NCBI GenBank assembly: GCA_964619935.1
Contig: CAZUGO010000066.1
Coordinates: forward strand, 1-64,000
From: CAZUGO01 sp964619935
Lineage (GTDB): Bacteria > Planctomycetota > Phycisphaerae > UBA1845 > CAIVHJ01
DNA: 64,000 bases
Reading direction: 5' to 3'
This document shows positions 50,987-60,697 of the stretch, in pieces (the stretch's first letter is position 1; each line of letters starts with the position of its first letter). Made by a program: the position numbers and the translations under genes. The notes below the pieces were generated by a model. The model was not told the origin of the DNA. It worked only from the letters and a program-made list of their open reading frames with translations, and ran no database searches.

Positions 50987-52051
50987 CTACGGGAACAAGG
51001 CGGTATCGGTTGCCGAGTTCTTGCCGCTGGAATTGTCCAGATGGTCAATGACGTGCCAGCCCGGAATGCCCATGTTGTCGCCTTCGGTGCCGGGATACCA
51101 GCCCGTCCAGAACTGCTCGGCAATCCGGAATTCTGCCGAGGCCGTGACCCTGTCCTCGCGAACGGCGATGGAGTAGATGTTGTCACGGTCGACGCCGGCC
51201 AGCGGGGTTTTCTCGAAGGCTACACTGGCGTCGGTGCGACCGATGTTCTGACCTTCACCGCTGCCGCGGCCACCGTGGTTGGGCGAGTTAAAGACCTTGA
51301 ACTGTTCGGGCGGGGCCTCGTCGGACAGGAAGCCGCCGAAATCGCCGAAGAAGTCGGCAGCGCGATCCTGCAGCGGCACCGACTCATTGTTGGGATCGGT
51401 GGTGTGGCTGACCCAAGTCGAATTAAAGGCCACGATGTCGTCGGACGAGGCACTCAAGCTCTCCACCGCCTCGACCGTACTTTGGGTGATCCCGGGATTC
51501 TTGTCGGCCAGCAACACCATCCGCGGATCGCGGCTTTCGCGCGGCCGAGTGCTGTTCCGCGAGGGGTACATGGACAACTGGTAGCCATAACTGCAGAACC
51601 CATATCCCTTGAAATCATAGAATCGCAAGATGTCGGTGGCGGGATCGGGGATGTCTTCACTGCTCGGGCAGATGAAGCTCTTCGGTTCCAACAGGCCAAG
51701 CCGAATCAGCAACCACTGATGGCGCGAGTTGGAAATACGGGTACCCAAGCTGTCGGCGCTCTCGTCGCTTTCCTGATCGCGGCGGGCCAATTGAAATCCG
51801 CCCATCCAGCGCATGGAGTCCGGCCCACCATTCCTGCGGGAGGTGGTCAACGGCCACCAGTCGTCATTGTCGACCGCATAGGTCTTGCAACCGTTGGCCT
51901 GACCCTTCAGATTCTGACCGCACACCACCCGCTTGGAGGCCTCGCGGGCCTTCGCCAGGCTGGGCAGCAGAATCGAAATCAATAAGGCGATGATCGCAAC
52001 CACCACCAGCAGCTCAATCAGGGTAAATCCGGTCCTTCGTTTCGCCGCCAT
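50987..52051 (-). CDS. Prepilin-type N-terminal methylation domain protein
   Basis: This 354-residue protein begins MAAKRRTGFTLIELLVVVAI, the G|FTLIE cleavage and methylation site of type IV or type II pseudopilins, followed by a long helix ending LPSLAKAREASKRVVCGQ. The remaining part is the planctomycete-type C-terminal domain with Cys-rich and Trp-rich stretches (WWPLTTSRRN, RFYDFKGYGFCSYGYQL). Such proteins are often numerous in Planctomycetes and use type II secretion-like assembly. GGAGG eight bases before ATG 52051 sets the start. Confidence 0.85.
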   Translation of the reverse strand: MAAKRRTGFTLIELLVVVAIIALLISILLPSLAKAREASKRVVCGQNLKGQANGCKTYAVDNDDWWPLTTSRRNGGPDSMRWMGGFQLARRDQESDESADSLGTRISNSRHQWLLIRLGLLEPKSFICPSSEDIPDPATDILRFYDFKGYGFCSYGYQLSMYPSRNSTRPRESRDPRMVLLADKNPGITQSTVEAVESLSASSDDIVAFNSTWVSHTTDPNNESVPLQDRAADFFGDFGGFLSDEAPPEQFKVFNSPNHGGRGSGEGQNIGRTDASVAFEKTPLAGVDRDNIYSIAVREDRVTASAEFRIAEQFWTGWYPGTEGDNMGIPGWHVIDHLDNSSGKNSATDTALFP

Positions 52052-52302
52052 CGCCGCGTCCTCCACTGGGCCTTTGGGTGTTACAGCGCCGATCCCTGTC
52101 ATCCATGAATAGGTACCGGGCGAATTCCCGATTCTCCCCCAAAACTCGCCGCAATGCCAGATGCTGGTCGCCGCAATCACCTCGGGGGTGGACCGCCTGG
52201 CCCATAAGTAGCTACAATACACGCGGTTCAAACGATTACCCGACGCCTCCGGCCCCCGCCGACTAGCCACCGCGGGATCCGCCGGAATTGTGATCTGCAC
52301 CC

Positions 52303-52848
52303 ATGTACACCACCCGCCTGAGCTTGATGAACCGGGTCCGGAACCGCCGCGACGAGCTTGCCTGGCAGGAGTTCCACGACCTCTATCGGCCGCTGGTGTA
52401 CCGTTACGCCAGGCAGCGCGGGCTGGGCCACGACGATGCAGAAGATATTGTCGGCCAATGCTTTGAGAAGCTGATCGATTCCATGAGCACCTTTGAGTAT
52501 CACCCCGCCCGGGGCAAGTTCAAAAGCTGGCTCAAGACGCTGGTCCACCACAAGATCTCCGATCTGGTCGCCCGGCGGCGCCCCGGGACCAGCACCCTCC
52601 CCGAGCCGGTGGACGAGCGCCTGTGGGAACGAGCCTGCCAAAACGAGCTGCTGAACTACTGCGTCCAGCAGGCCCGCCAAGAAGTCTCGGAACGTAATTT
52701 TCGGGTCTTTCACCTCAGTGTCTACGAGGACTGGTCGCCCCAGAAGATCGCGGAAGTCTGCGACATGGACCCAGCCCAAGTGTACCGCGTCAAGCACAAA
52801 GTCCTGGCCAAGGTTCGCGAGAAGATGGCCCGGTATCTTTCGGAATGA
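52303..52848 (+). CDS. ECF-type RNA polymerase sigma factor
   Basis: This 181-residue protein has sigma region 2 (QEFHDLYRPLVYRYARQRGL, DAEDIVGQCFEKLI, FKSWLKTLVHHKISDLVARR) and region 4 (ERNFRVFHLSVYEDWSPQKI, AEVCDMDPAQVYRVKHKVLA). No anti-sigma factor is next to it. It is divergent from the prepilin-type gene and lies before infA. It probably directs a small regulon of unknown genes. Confidence 0.9.
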   Translation: MYTTRLSLMNRVRNRRDELAWQEFHDLYRPLVYRYARQRGLGHDDAEDIVGQCFEKLIDSMSTFEYHPARGKFKSWLKTLVHHKISDLVARRRPGTSTLPEPVDERLWERACQNELLNYCVQQARQEVSERNFRVFHLSVYEDWSPQKIAEVCDMDPAQVYRVKHKVLAKVREKMARYLSE

Positions 52849-52882
52849 TTGTGCACTCTCACCTTTATTATTAGGCTCTCAT

Positions 52883-52912
52883 TTGACGGGCAGGCGACCA
52901 CCGGCCTATATT
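52883..52912 (+). promoter_or_regulatory. Sigma-70-like promoter for infA
   Basis: TTGACG and TATATT are separated by 18 bases, about 140 bases before the infA start. Both hexamers are close to consensus. Confidence 0.55.
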
Positions 52913-53051
52913 ACCAGCCACCAACCGAAAGAGCCCCAATCCATTCGGGTCTCCGAAGGTCCGGCAGTCGCACGTTTGCCACCCACCGCGGACAGGCGTG
53001 GGCGGCTGGCGTTTGCGTCGGGATCTGCTTTGGTGTATTCAGGCAATACTT

Positions 53052-53279
53052 ATGGGTAAAGCGGACGCGATCCAACTGGAGGCACGGGTGCTCAAAGCGC
53101 TACCCAATACCATGTTCCTGGTGGAATGTGACTTGGGTGAGGGCAAGCATGAAGTGCTGGCCACCATCTCCGGCAAGATGCGGCAGCACTTCGTTCGCAT
53201 TCTGCCTGGCGACACCGTCACGGTGGAGTTGTCACCCTACGACCTGAAGCGCGGACGCATCGTTTACCGCAACCGCTGA
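53052..53279 (+). CDS. infA: Translation initiation factor IF-1
   Basis: This 75-residue OB-fold protein matches IF-1: AIQLEARVLKALPNTMFLVE, GKHEVLATISGKMRQHFVRI, LPGDTVTVELSPYDLKRGR, then IVYRNR. It binds the A site of the 30S subunit during initiation. ATG 53052 is the start of homology; upstream in-frame residues do not match. Length is normal. It stands alone, without the ribosomal-protein genes often found beside infA. Confidence 0.95.
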   Translation: MGKADAIQLEARVLKALPNTMFLVECDLGEGKHEVLATISGKMRQHFVRILPGDTVTVELSPYDLKRGRIVYRNR

Positions 53280-53308
53280 CCCACCCCGGCCCGCTCGGAT
53301 CCGCAACG

Positions 53309-53734
53309 ATGAATCGCTTCGCTCTGATTGCTGCCGGGCTTGGAATCGCCAGCAGCGTGGCGGGCTGTGCCGCAACCCGCAGCGGCGGCCCTTCGGGCGG
53401 CGCGGCCGCGGAGCAGCCCACCTTCGTGTATTTCATTCACCCGGCGCGCGCTGGATTCATCGAGTCTCCAACGGCGGATGAGCAGGCAGCCGTCGGCAAG
53501 CATTTCGCCTACCTCAAGTCGCTGACCGAACAGGGCGTGGTTCTGCTGGCCGGCCCCGGCACCGACCCGCCGTACACCGGCATTGTCATCTTCCGGGCAG
53601 CCGACCGCACCCGAGCGGTCGCAGTCATGAACGCTGATCCGGCGGTCCGGGCCGGCGTGTTCCACGCCCGGCTGTCGCCGCTGCGATTGTCCCTGGTTGG
53701 CGCCATTCCCAGCAACGTCGCGCCGGCTTCTTAG
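53309..53734 (+). CDS. YciI-like lipoprotein
   Basis: This 141-residue protein has a lipoprotein signal (LIAAGLGIASSVAGC) and a YciI-type dimeric ferredoxin-like domain: FVYFIHPAR, AAVGKHFAYLKSLTEQGVVL, LAGPGTDPPYTGIVIFRA and AVMNADPAVRAGVFHARLSP. YciI-like proteins are usually cytoplasmic, so the lipoprotein form is unusual. The start follows infA by 29 bases. Substrate is unknown. Confidence 0.75.
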   Translation: MNRFALIAAGLGIASSVAGCAATRSGGPSGGAAAEQPTFVYFIHPARAGFIESPTADEQAAVGKHFAYLKSLTEQGVVLLAGPGTDPPYTGIVIFRAADRTRAVAVMNADPAVRAGVFHARLSPLRLSLVGAIPSNVAPAS

Positions 53735-53785
53735 CGACCCAATCGCGCGGCCTTCCAGCGCGACGGCCGAACCACCCTGCGGGTG

Positions 53786-54325
53786 CTACTCCAAACGCGG
53801 CCCGATTGATCCGACCCGGCGGGTCCCGTCGGGCGCCTCGATCTCGACCCACCACATCACGCTCGGCGGCAGCGGATCCGGGGCGACCGCATGAACGTCG
53901 TAGTCATCGTGGGACGCCGCATACTGGCCCTTCCCGACAAACGACAGCGTGCGATCCTGGGTGCCCAGCCAGGCCCGCACGGTGGTTGCCCCCTTGTCGC
54001 TGTAGGGCAGCTTCACCACGAGGTGGCCCTCCTTCCCGGGTTCGACCACTCCATGGCCCTGGGCGAGTGCGACTTTCAGGTCGCCAATCATGGCCGTGCC
54101 CAGGTCAATCTCGTCATGCCCATGCCCGCCGCCGGGTGGGTGGGCATCGTCTTGGCCGCGGCCCATCACGGGCTCGGCCCCACCGCTGGCGCGCGATTCG
54201 CCCTCGCGCTCGGCGCTGACTTCGTTCCGGGCGGCGGGCCCTGCATCTTCGACCGAATCGCAGCGGCAACCCGCCCCGAAACCCAGGCTCACGACCAGGC
54301 TCATTCCAACCACAAATCGAGTCAC
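53786..54325 (-). CDS. His-rich lipoprotein at the end of the efflux operon
   Basis: This 179-residue protein has a lipobox (SLGFGAGC) and then a metal-ligand-rich region (DDAHPPGGGHGHDEIDLGTA). A compact C-terminal domain follows with KLPYSDKGATTVRAWLGT and VMWWVEIEAPDGTRRVG. GTG 54325 is preceded by AAGGAGA. It lies 149 bases after the RND gene on the same strand, as expected for a periplasmic metal-binding accessory. I know no exact family. Confidence 0.7.
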   Translation of the reverse strand: MTRFVVGMSLVVSLGFGAGCRCDSVEDAGPAARNEVSAEREGESRASGGAEPVMGRGQDDAHPPGGGHGHDEIDLGTAMIGDLKVALAQGHGVVEPGKEGHLVVKLPYSDKGATTVRAWLGTQDRTLSFVGKGQYAASHDDYDVHAVAPDPLPPSVMWWVEIEAPDGTRRVGSIGPRLE

Positions 54326-54474
54326 ACGGTTCTCCTTACGGTTCGCAAGTGCAGCGCGGCCTTCAGCCGCACCGTGATGGGCGAGGCCACACGCGGGCCG
54401 ACAGCCGAGCCGGCTGGCCATCACGATTGGAACTGCGTCGCACATTACCGACCTCGCGGCCAACGATGCTCACC

Positions 54475-57400
54475 CTACCCGCGCTCCTGGCGGTGCTGCG
54501 GTTCTTTGAACATCAGGGCGTAGCCCGCCGGCACAACCACCAGATTTAGGAAGGTCGAACTGACCAATCCGCCAAGCACGACGATCGCCATGGGCGACAA
54601 GATCTCACTGCCCGGTTCGCCGGCGGCCCAGGCGATCGGCAACAATCCCAGCACGGCGGTCAATGCCGTCATCAGGATGGGCACCAGGCGCTCTTGCGAA
54701 CCCTGCATGACGGCCTGATCCAGCGATTTGCCCTCGACGGTGATCAGGTAGGCATAATGATTGACCAGCAGGATGCCGTTGCGCACGGCGATCCCGAAGA
54801 GCGTGATGAACCCCACCATGCTCGCGATGGAAATGACCGGAGCCTCGTAGCGACCGCTGCCGCCGAGCAGCGCCATGGCGTTGCCAAGGATGCTGTGCGA
54901 CTCGGTCACAAAGATGGCCACGATGCCACCGATCAGGGCCAGCGGCAGGTTGACCATGACCAACACTGCCGCCCGGGTGGAACCGAAGGACATGTTCAGC
55001 AGCAGCAGCATGACCACGGCCACGATTCCGCCCATCACGTAGAGCGTCCGCGACGCCGATTGCTGGGCCTCAAACTGGCCGCCGTAGGACACCGCAAACC
55101 CGTAGCGGGCCACGATGGGATCGACCCGGTCCTGCACGTCTTTGACCAGGTCGCCCAAGTTATAACCTTTGCCTACGTTGCAGGAGATCACCGCCTTGCG
55201 TTGGGCATTCTCTCGCGAGATCAGGTTGGAGGCTTTCTCGAGGCCGACGTCGGCCACTTCGCTGAGCCGTACCAGCGCCCCGTTGCGGCCGCGCAGCACC
55301 AGGTCCTTGACCTGCTGAATCCGCTGGCGGTGCTCGGAAGCCAGCCGCACCACGATGTCGTAGACCTTCACGCCTTCGTTCACCGTCGCCACCGCTTCGC
55401 CGAAGATGGCGTCGCGGACCTGCTCGGCGGCATCGACCGGGGTCAACCCCCAGCGGGCCAACTCGTCGTGGCGGAAGCGGATCGGCAGCGACGTGATCAT
55501 GATCTCCCGATTGGCGGCGACGTCGCGAATCCCCGCCAGCGGCTCAATCGCCGCCGCCACCTCGCTGGCGATGGCCCGCAGCTTCGCCAAGTCGTCACCA
55601 TAGACGTTGATCGCGATGGCCGCCGGCGTGCCCGACATGATGTGCGACAGGCGGTGCTCGATCGGTTGGCCAATGGTGGTGGTGATCCCCGGAACGGCCG
55701 ACAGCACGGTGTCGATCTCTTGGCGCACGGTCTGCTTGTCGGACCCGGCGCTGACGGTGACCTCGATCTCGCTGTTGCTCACGGGCTCGGCATGTTCGTC
55801 GCGCTCCGCCCGGCCGGTGCGCCGCACCACCGATCGAACCCCGTGGATCTGGGCCAGCCGCCGCTCCACGCCCTGAGCGATGCGATCACTCTCTTCCAGG
55901 GCGGTCCCCGGCGGCGCCATCAGGAACACCGTGAAGGTGCCTTCGTTAAATTCGGGCAGAAAGCTGCTGCCAAAGGCGCTCGCCAGCCACAGACTGAACC
56001 CGGTCAGCACCAGAGCCCCGCCGAGGGTGGCTGTGCGTTGCCGCAGCACGATGCGCAGAGTCGGCCGGTACAGGGCCTTGATCCAGCGCACCACCACGGT
56101 TTCTCGTTCGACGTCGCCGAGCGAACCGCGCAGCAGCACATACGACAGCGCCGGCGTTACGGTCAGGGCCACCAACAGCGACGCTCCGATCGAGAGCATG
56201 TAGGTGACGCCCAATGGCCGAAAGAACCGGCCCTCCAGTCCCCGCAGAAACAGCATCGGGACGAACACGATCACGATAATCAGGGTGGCGAACACCACCG
56301 AGTTGAGCAATTCGGCGCAGGCCCCGTAGATCACGATTGCCCGGGAGCGGCGCTCGCCCGCGGCGGCCGCCTGGTTCTCGCGCAGCCGCCGATAGATGTT
56401 CTCCACGAAGATGATTCCGTCATCGACCACCACGCCGATGGCGACGGCGAGCCCGCCCAGCGTCATGACGTTGATCGACTCGCCCCACCCCCACAGCACC
56501 AGCAGTGCGACGGCGACGGCCAGCGGAATCGCCGTCAGCGTGATCAGTGTGGTCCGCACGTTGAGCAGGAACAGCCCCAGAACGATCGCGACGATGATTG
56601 CGGCATCACGGGCCACCGCCAGGACGTTGTCGAGGGCTACGTGAATGAAGTCGCTCTGTCGAAAGACGTGGCGGTTGAGCACGATGCCCGGCGGCATTGC
56701 GGCCTCGATCCCATCCAAGACCCGGTCGACGGCCTCGGTCAACGCCAGCGTGTTGGTCCCCGGGGCTTTCTGGATGCTGAGCACGACGGCGGGCGTTCCG
56801 GCCTCTGAAGCCGTACCCCGCTTCAGCGCCGGAGCCAATTCGACTTCCGCAACCTGCCCGATCGTGATCGGCACGCCCAGATCGTAACGGATGATCGTCG
56901 ACCGGATGTCCTGCACGTTCCGGACCCGCCCGGTCTGCCGCAGGGGAATCTCCAGTCCGTCCACGTTGAGCAGGTACCCAGCCCCGGCCGTGCTGTGGGC
57001 CTGGGCGGCGGCCTCGACCACATCTTTGACGCTCAGGCCGTACAGCCGCAGCCGGTCTTGATCCACGTTGACCTGGTACTCCGGTAGCTCGCCGCCGATG
57101 GCCACCACCTGCGACACCCCGGGAACGCTCAGCAGGCGGTTGCGCAGGTCAAACTCCCCGTAGGCACGCAAGTCCAAGGGGGCCACGCTGCCGTCCGGAG
57201 CGCTCAAGGAAATCAACATGATCTCGCCGGTGATGCTGGTCACCGGGGTCATCTCGGAATGGACCTCCCGCGGCAACCGCTCTGACGCCAGGCTGAGTCG
57301 TTCGGAGACCAGGTACCGGGCCCGGTAGATGTCCACACCCCAGTCGAACTCGACCCACACAATCGACAGGCCGATGGCGCTGGCGCTGCGCACCCGGCGA

Positions 57401-57636
57401 ACGCCCGGCAGACCATTCACCGAACTCTCGATCGGAAAGGTGATGTACTGCTCGACCTCATCGGCGGCATACCCGGGCGACTCGGTGATGATCGTCACCG
57501 TCGGTGCGTTCAGCTCCGGAAAGACGTCGACGGCCATCTGCGGCACCTCGAAGGCCGCCAGCCCCAGCGCCAACACCGCCACCGTGATGACCAGCGGGGC
57601 ATTGCCCACCGAGAACTGCAAAAGTTGCTTCAACAT
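54475..57636 (-). CDS. Heavy-metal RND efflux pump, CusA/CzcA type
   Basis: This 1053-residue inner-membrane pump has the RND layout of two similar halves with large periplasmic loops. Motifs include DVFPELNAPTVTIITESPGY, EQYITFPIESSVNGLPGV, VVDDGIIFVENIYRRL at the proton-relay helix and GEPGSEILSPMAIVVLGGL near the end. The AIGxxxDDGxxxVEN pattern places it in the heavy-metal (HME) group, but not firmly with a monovalent or a divalent subgroup. It moves metal from periplasm or cytoplasm through the adaptor and TolC-like channel encoded upstream. Confidence 0.92.
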   Translation of the reverse strand: MLKQLLQFSVGNAPLVITVAVLALGLAAFEVPQMAVDVFPELNAPTVTIITESPGYAADEVEQYITFPIESSVNGLPGVRRVRSASAIGLSIVWVEFDWGVDIYRARYLVSERLSLASERLPREVHSEMTPVTSITGEIMLISLSAPDGSVAPLDLRAYGEFDLRNRLLSVPGVSQVVAIGGELPEYQVNVDQDRLRLYGLSVKDVVEAAAQAHSTAGAGYLLNVDGLEIPLRQTGRVRNVQDIRSTIIRYDLGVPITIGQVAEVELAPALKRGTASEAGTPAVVLSIQKAPGTNTLALTEAVDRVLDGIEAAMPPGIVLNRHVFRQSDFIHVALDNVLAVARDAAIIVAIVLGLFLLNVRTTLITLTAIPLAVAVALLVLWGWGESINVMTLGGLAVAIGVVVDDGIIFVENIYRRLRENQAAAAGERRSRAIVIYGACAELLNSVVFATLIIVIVFVPMLFLRGLEGRFFRPLGVTYMLSIGASLLVALTVTPALSYVLLRGSLGDVERETVVVRWIKALYRPTLRIVLRQRTATLGGALVLTGFSLWLASAFGSSFLPEFNEGTFTVFLMAPPGTALEESDRIAQGVERRLAQIHGVRSVVRRTGRAERDEHAEPVSNSEIEVTVSAGSDKQTVRQEIDTVLSAVPGITTTIGQPIEHRLSHIMSGTPAAIAINVYGDDLAKLRAIASEVAAAIEPLAGIRDVAANREIMITSLPIRFRHDELARWGLTPVDAAEQVRDAIFGEAVATVNEGVKVYDIVVRLASEHRQRIQQVKDLVLRGRNGALVRLSEVADVGLEKASNLISRENAQRKAVISCNVGKGYNLGDLVKDVQDRVDPIVARYGFAVSYGGQFEAQQSASRTLYVMGGIVAVVMLLLLNMSFGSTRAAVLVMVNLPLALIGGIVAIFVTESHSILGNAMALLGGSGRYEAPVISIASMVGFITLFGIAVRNGILLVNHYAYLITVEGKSLDQAVMQGSQERLVPILMTALTAVLGLLPIAWAAGEPGSEILSPMAIVVLGGLVSSTFLNLVVVPAGYALMFKEPQHRQERG

Positions 57637-57648
57637 CCCGGTACGCTC

Positions 57649-59037
57649 CTATTCCGGCTCGTCGTCATGGAACGTCCCGTCGGCATGAAAATGGCCACCG
57701 CGCTGTCGTTCGCCCGCGGCGGAAGTGGCCAGCATGAGCGGATAGACCCCGCCCAGCACAATCTGGTCGCCAAGCATGACCCCGCTGCGGACCTCCACCC
57801 ATCGGCCGTCGCTGCCACCGAGATCGGCCTGCACCCGCATGACCGTATCCGGCTGGTGTGGATCCCGCCGAAAGAAGATCCGCTCCAAGCCATCACGCAC
57901 CGCTGCGGCCTCCGGAATGGCCAGGACCGCGCCCGCCGTTCCACTGGTGAACACTTCGAGATAGGCGGTGATCCCGGCCTTTGCCCAGCTCGGGAGGGTT
58001 TCGGGGACCAGGAAGATCGGGATCGTGCGCTGCTCCGAGTCGGCCTGAAAGCCAATCTCGATGATCCCGTCGACCGTGTTCTGCAGATCGATGCTGCCAC
58101 CCGGAGGCGGTGAAATCCGGGCGGATTGACCGTCGGCGAACAGGGCGATGTCGGTCTGCAGGGCATCACCGTGGAAGCGCAAGGCGGTCGGATCGATGGT
58201 GTCCAGAACCAGATCGCCGGTCTCGGCCCAGCCCTGGTGGGTGACGGCCAGGCGGTCGATCACCCCGGGCGCCTCCGCCACTACGGTCAGCCGTTGAATC
58301 AATCGCCACGGGGGGGTCTGCTCCTGGAGGTGGCCGTGTTTCTCATGATGCGGATCGAGTTCGTCTTTGGGCACACCGGAGAGTGAAGATGCCGTGCCCA
58401 GCACGACGTCATAGCGGGCGTGGGCGGCGTCGAACTCGGTGTTGGCGGCCTCCAGCTCGGCACGCAGCCGTGGCAACGTGTTCCGGCGGTTGGCCAGCTC
58501 TGCCTCCAGTTCCACCTGGCGAATCTGAAGCTCGGCCAGATTGGCCAACCGTTCCTCCTGAAAGGCCACCGCCTGCTCCATTTCGACCACCGTGGCCTGT
58601 GCCACGGCGAGGTCAGCGTGGCTGCGCTTCATGGCATTGCGGGCCGAGACCAGGTCGCTCTGCATCCGCTGCCATTCAGGAGAATCGAGGCGGAACAACG
58701 GCTGGCCGCGCTGCACCTGTTGGTATTGCTTGATTAGCAGTTCGATGCGCCCGGGCAGCATGACGTGGTATTCGCGACGGGCCTCCGGCCGGAATTCGAA
58801 TTGCCCGGGCAGGCGGACGGTGCTGTGCACCGGCCGGCGTTCCACGGTAACAAAGGTGATGCTGAGGTTCTGGCGAACACTCGCGGGAATGGCAATGCGG
58901 TCGGGGTCACCCGCGGCCGGCTCATCTGTGGGTGCGGGGCTTGCCGGCCGGGACCTGGGGCCCCGATCGCAGCCTGCCGGCAGGACCCCGGCCAGCACCG
59001 CAGCAGCCAGCAGGACGATGTTCACAAGCGGTCTCAC
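57649..59037 (-). CDS. RND periplasmic adaptor, CusB-like lipoprotein
   Basis: This 462-residue membrane-fusion protein has a lipobox (LAGVLPAGC). Barrel-sandwich half-motifs appear as PGRIELLIKQYQQVQRGQPL and VTHQGWAETGDLVLDTIDP, and a coiled-coil hairpin lies around residues 120-210. A His-rich tail follows (RGGHFHADGTFHDDE), and KHGHLQEQ also has His. GTG 59037 has GGAGG nine bases upstream and overlaps the previous stop (GTGA). The His-rich tail may hand metal to the pump, which is only inferred. Confidence 0.9.
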   Translation of the reverse strand: MRPLVNIVLLAAAVLAGVLPAGCDRGPRSRPASPAPTDEPAAGDPDRIAIPASVRQNLSITFVTVERRPVHSTVRLPGQFEFRPEARREYHVMLPGRIELLIKQYQQVQRGQPLFRLDSPEWQRMQSDLVSARNAMKRSHADLAVAQATVVEMEQAVAFQEERLANLAELQIRQVELEAELANRRNTLPRLRAELEAANTEFDAAHARYDVVLGTASSLSGVPKDELDPHHEKHGHLQEQTPPWRLIQRLTVVAEAPGVIDRLAVTHQGWAETGDLVLDTIDPTALRFHGDALQTDIALFADGQSARISPPPGGSIDLQNTVDGIIEIGFQADSEQRTIPIFLVPETLPSWAKAGITAYLEVFTSGTAGAVLAIPEAAAVRDGLERIFFRRDPHQPDTVMRVQADLGGSDGRWVEVRSGVMLGDQIVLGGVYPLMLATSAAGERQRGGHFHADGTFHDDEPE

Positions 59038-60530
59038 GGTTGATGACCTCCGGTCTGGGGCGGCGCGGGTGTGAACCAGCGCGGCCGAAGCATCTGCTGC
59101 AGCTCGTTGGCGGCTCGGCCCTCCGCCACCGCGGCGTCGAGCAGTTCGATCTTGGTGTCCAGTGAACTGGTCAAGGCGTCGCGCAGCAGCAGGACGTCGA
59201 TTTCCCCCAGACGCAACAGCGTTCGGGAGTCGGTCACCTGCTGCTCCACCAGCGGGGCGACCTGCTCCAGCAGGGCGGTCCGCCGTTGTGTGGCATAGTT
59301 CAGACGCATTTCCACCTGCGCCCAACTGGAAAGCACCCCCTCGGTGACGGCCTGAGCCCGAATGCGTGCGGCGTCCCGTGCGGCGCCCGCCTCGGCGATT
59401 GCCTGGCGGTTGCGGTTCCACAGGGGGAGGGCCAATCCAAGACCGAAACCCAGCCGCGAGAACCCTTCCTCGAAAGAGTAGCTGGGGCCGATATTCACAT
59501 CCGGGTATTGCCGGCGAATCTCCAGACGAAGCTGCTGTTCGGCGGTCTCATAGTCCGCCTCCGCGGACTTGATTCGGGGATGATGAGCGACCAGCTCGGC
59601 TTTCCGCCGGTGGGGTGGAACACCGACCGCCGCGCTGGGAATTTGCGGGTACAACTTCACCGGCGCCTGCGGTGTCAGGCCCAGCAGCGCCAGCAGCAGC
59701 AGGCGGGGCTGCTCCTGTTCGCGTTCCAGCGACCACAGGCTGGTGCGGCGGCGGGCCAGTTCAATCTGCAGGAGGCGACCTTCCGTCGGCCTCATCTCGC
59801 CGGCAGCCACCAGTCGCTCGGTGGTTGCCGCGATGTCCTCCAGCCGGGCGACGTACTCCCGGGTGATCCGCAGCCGTTCTACAGCAGAGGACCATTCCAG
59901 CCAGGCCGTCCGCAGCGCGGTGATCAACTCCCATTCCTGGACCGCGATTCGCCGCCAGGCGGCGGTGTATTGCGACCAGGCCAGGTCCTTGGCCACGGCC
60001 AGCCGACCGGAGATCGGAATGGTAATGGTCAGACCGGCACCGGCGATCCAGGGATCATCGATATAGTCCCCGTCGACCCGCCGGAAGCCCAGCGGGGTGA
60101 CTTCGGGGCCGCTGGCGTTAATGCCGTCGATCGAGGGGCCGTCGAACTTGAAGCGGGTCTTGTCGCCGCGGTCGACGAAGCGGAGCAACTCGGCTTCGAA
60201 TTGCGGATCGGGCCACCACCCGGCCTGGCGGGCGCTGGCCAGCGGGACCTCCGCGTCGGCTCGGGCCAGCCGCAACTGTGGATTGAAGTGCAATGCCACC
60301 GCTTCGGCTTCGTGCAGGGACAACCCATCACTGCTGTCGAACGGGGCGGGGGATTCGGGACTTCCCGCCAGCATTGCGGCATATTGCTGAATCGGTTCAA
60401 TATCGAGCGGCCGATCGGGCCACTGCTCGGCATAGTCCGCAAGTTGCAGCGGCTGCCGCTGGTGGGTGCGGCACCCGCTTGCGGCGGCCAGTGCCGCGGC
60501 GCTGACCAGCAGGCCGTATTTCAACACCAT
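59034..60530 (-). CDS. TolC-family outer-membrane lipoprotein (CusC/CzcC-like)
   Basis: This 498-residue protein has a lipobox (AALAAASGC), then the repeated TolC helical pattern: LSLHEAEAVALHFNPQLRLA near residue 70, and a second copy with LRLEIRRQYPDVNIGPSYSF near residue 330. GFGLGLALPLWNRNRQAIAE is typical for CzcC-type channels. It forms the outer-membrane exit duct of the tripartite pump. The 4-base overlap with the adaptor gene suggests coupling. Confidence 0.9.
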   Translation of the reverse strand: MVLKYGLLVSAAALAAASGCRTHQRQPLQLADYAEQWPDRPLDIEPIQQYAAMLAGSPESPAPFDSSDGLSLHEAEAVALHFNPQLRLARADAEVPLASARQAGWWPDPQFEAELLRFVDRGDKTRFKFDGPSIDGINASGPEVTPLGFRRVDGDYIDDPWIAGAGLTITIPISGRLAVAKDLAWSQYTAAWRRIAVQEWELITALRTAWLEWSSAVERLRITREYVARLEDIAATTERLVAAGEMRPTEGRLLQIELARRRTSLWSLEREQEQPRLLLLALLGLTPQAPVKLYPQIPSAAVGVPPHRRKAELVAHHPRIKSAEADYETAEQQLRLEIRRQYPDVNIGPSYSFEEGFSRLGFGLGLALPLWNRNRQAIAEAGAARDAARIRAQAVTEGVLSSWAQVEMRLNYATQRRTALLEQVAPLVEQQVTDSRTLLRLGEIDVLLLRDALTSSLDTKIELLDAAVAEGRAANELQQMLRPRWFTPAPPQTGGHQP

Positions 60531-60697
60531 GTTGGAGGTCTCCGAAGCATGCGGTCAACCTGCGGCCCAGCGGGCTCGGTCGATCGAGCGGTGACTGCCA
60601 TGGGCCGGCCGCCCCGCGAAGCGCAGCGTCCGGCGCAGGGTGCTTGTTGCCGCAGGGTGCGACGGGGGTCACAACATCCTGCGGGTCGGCCGGCGGA

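Noticed and set aside
54694..56808. Long plus-strand open frame opposite the RND pump
   Set aside because: Asp/His/Arg-rich shadow of a gene with strong homology on the other strand.
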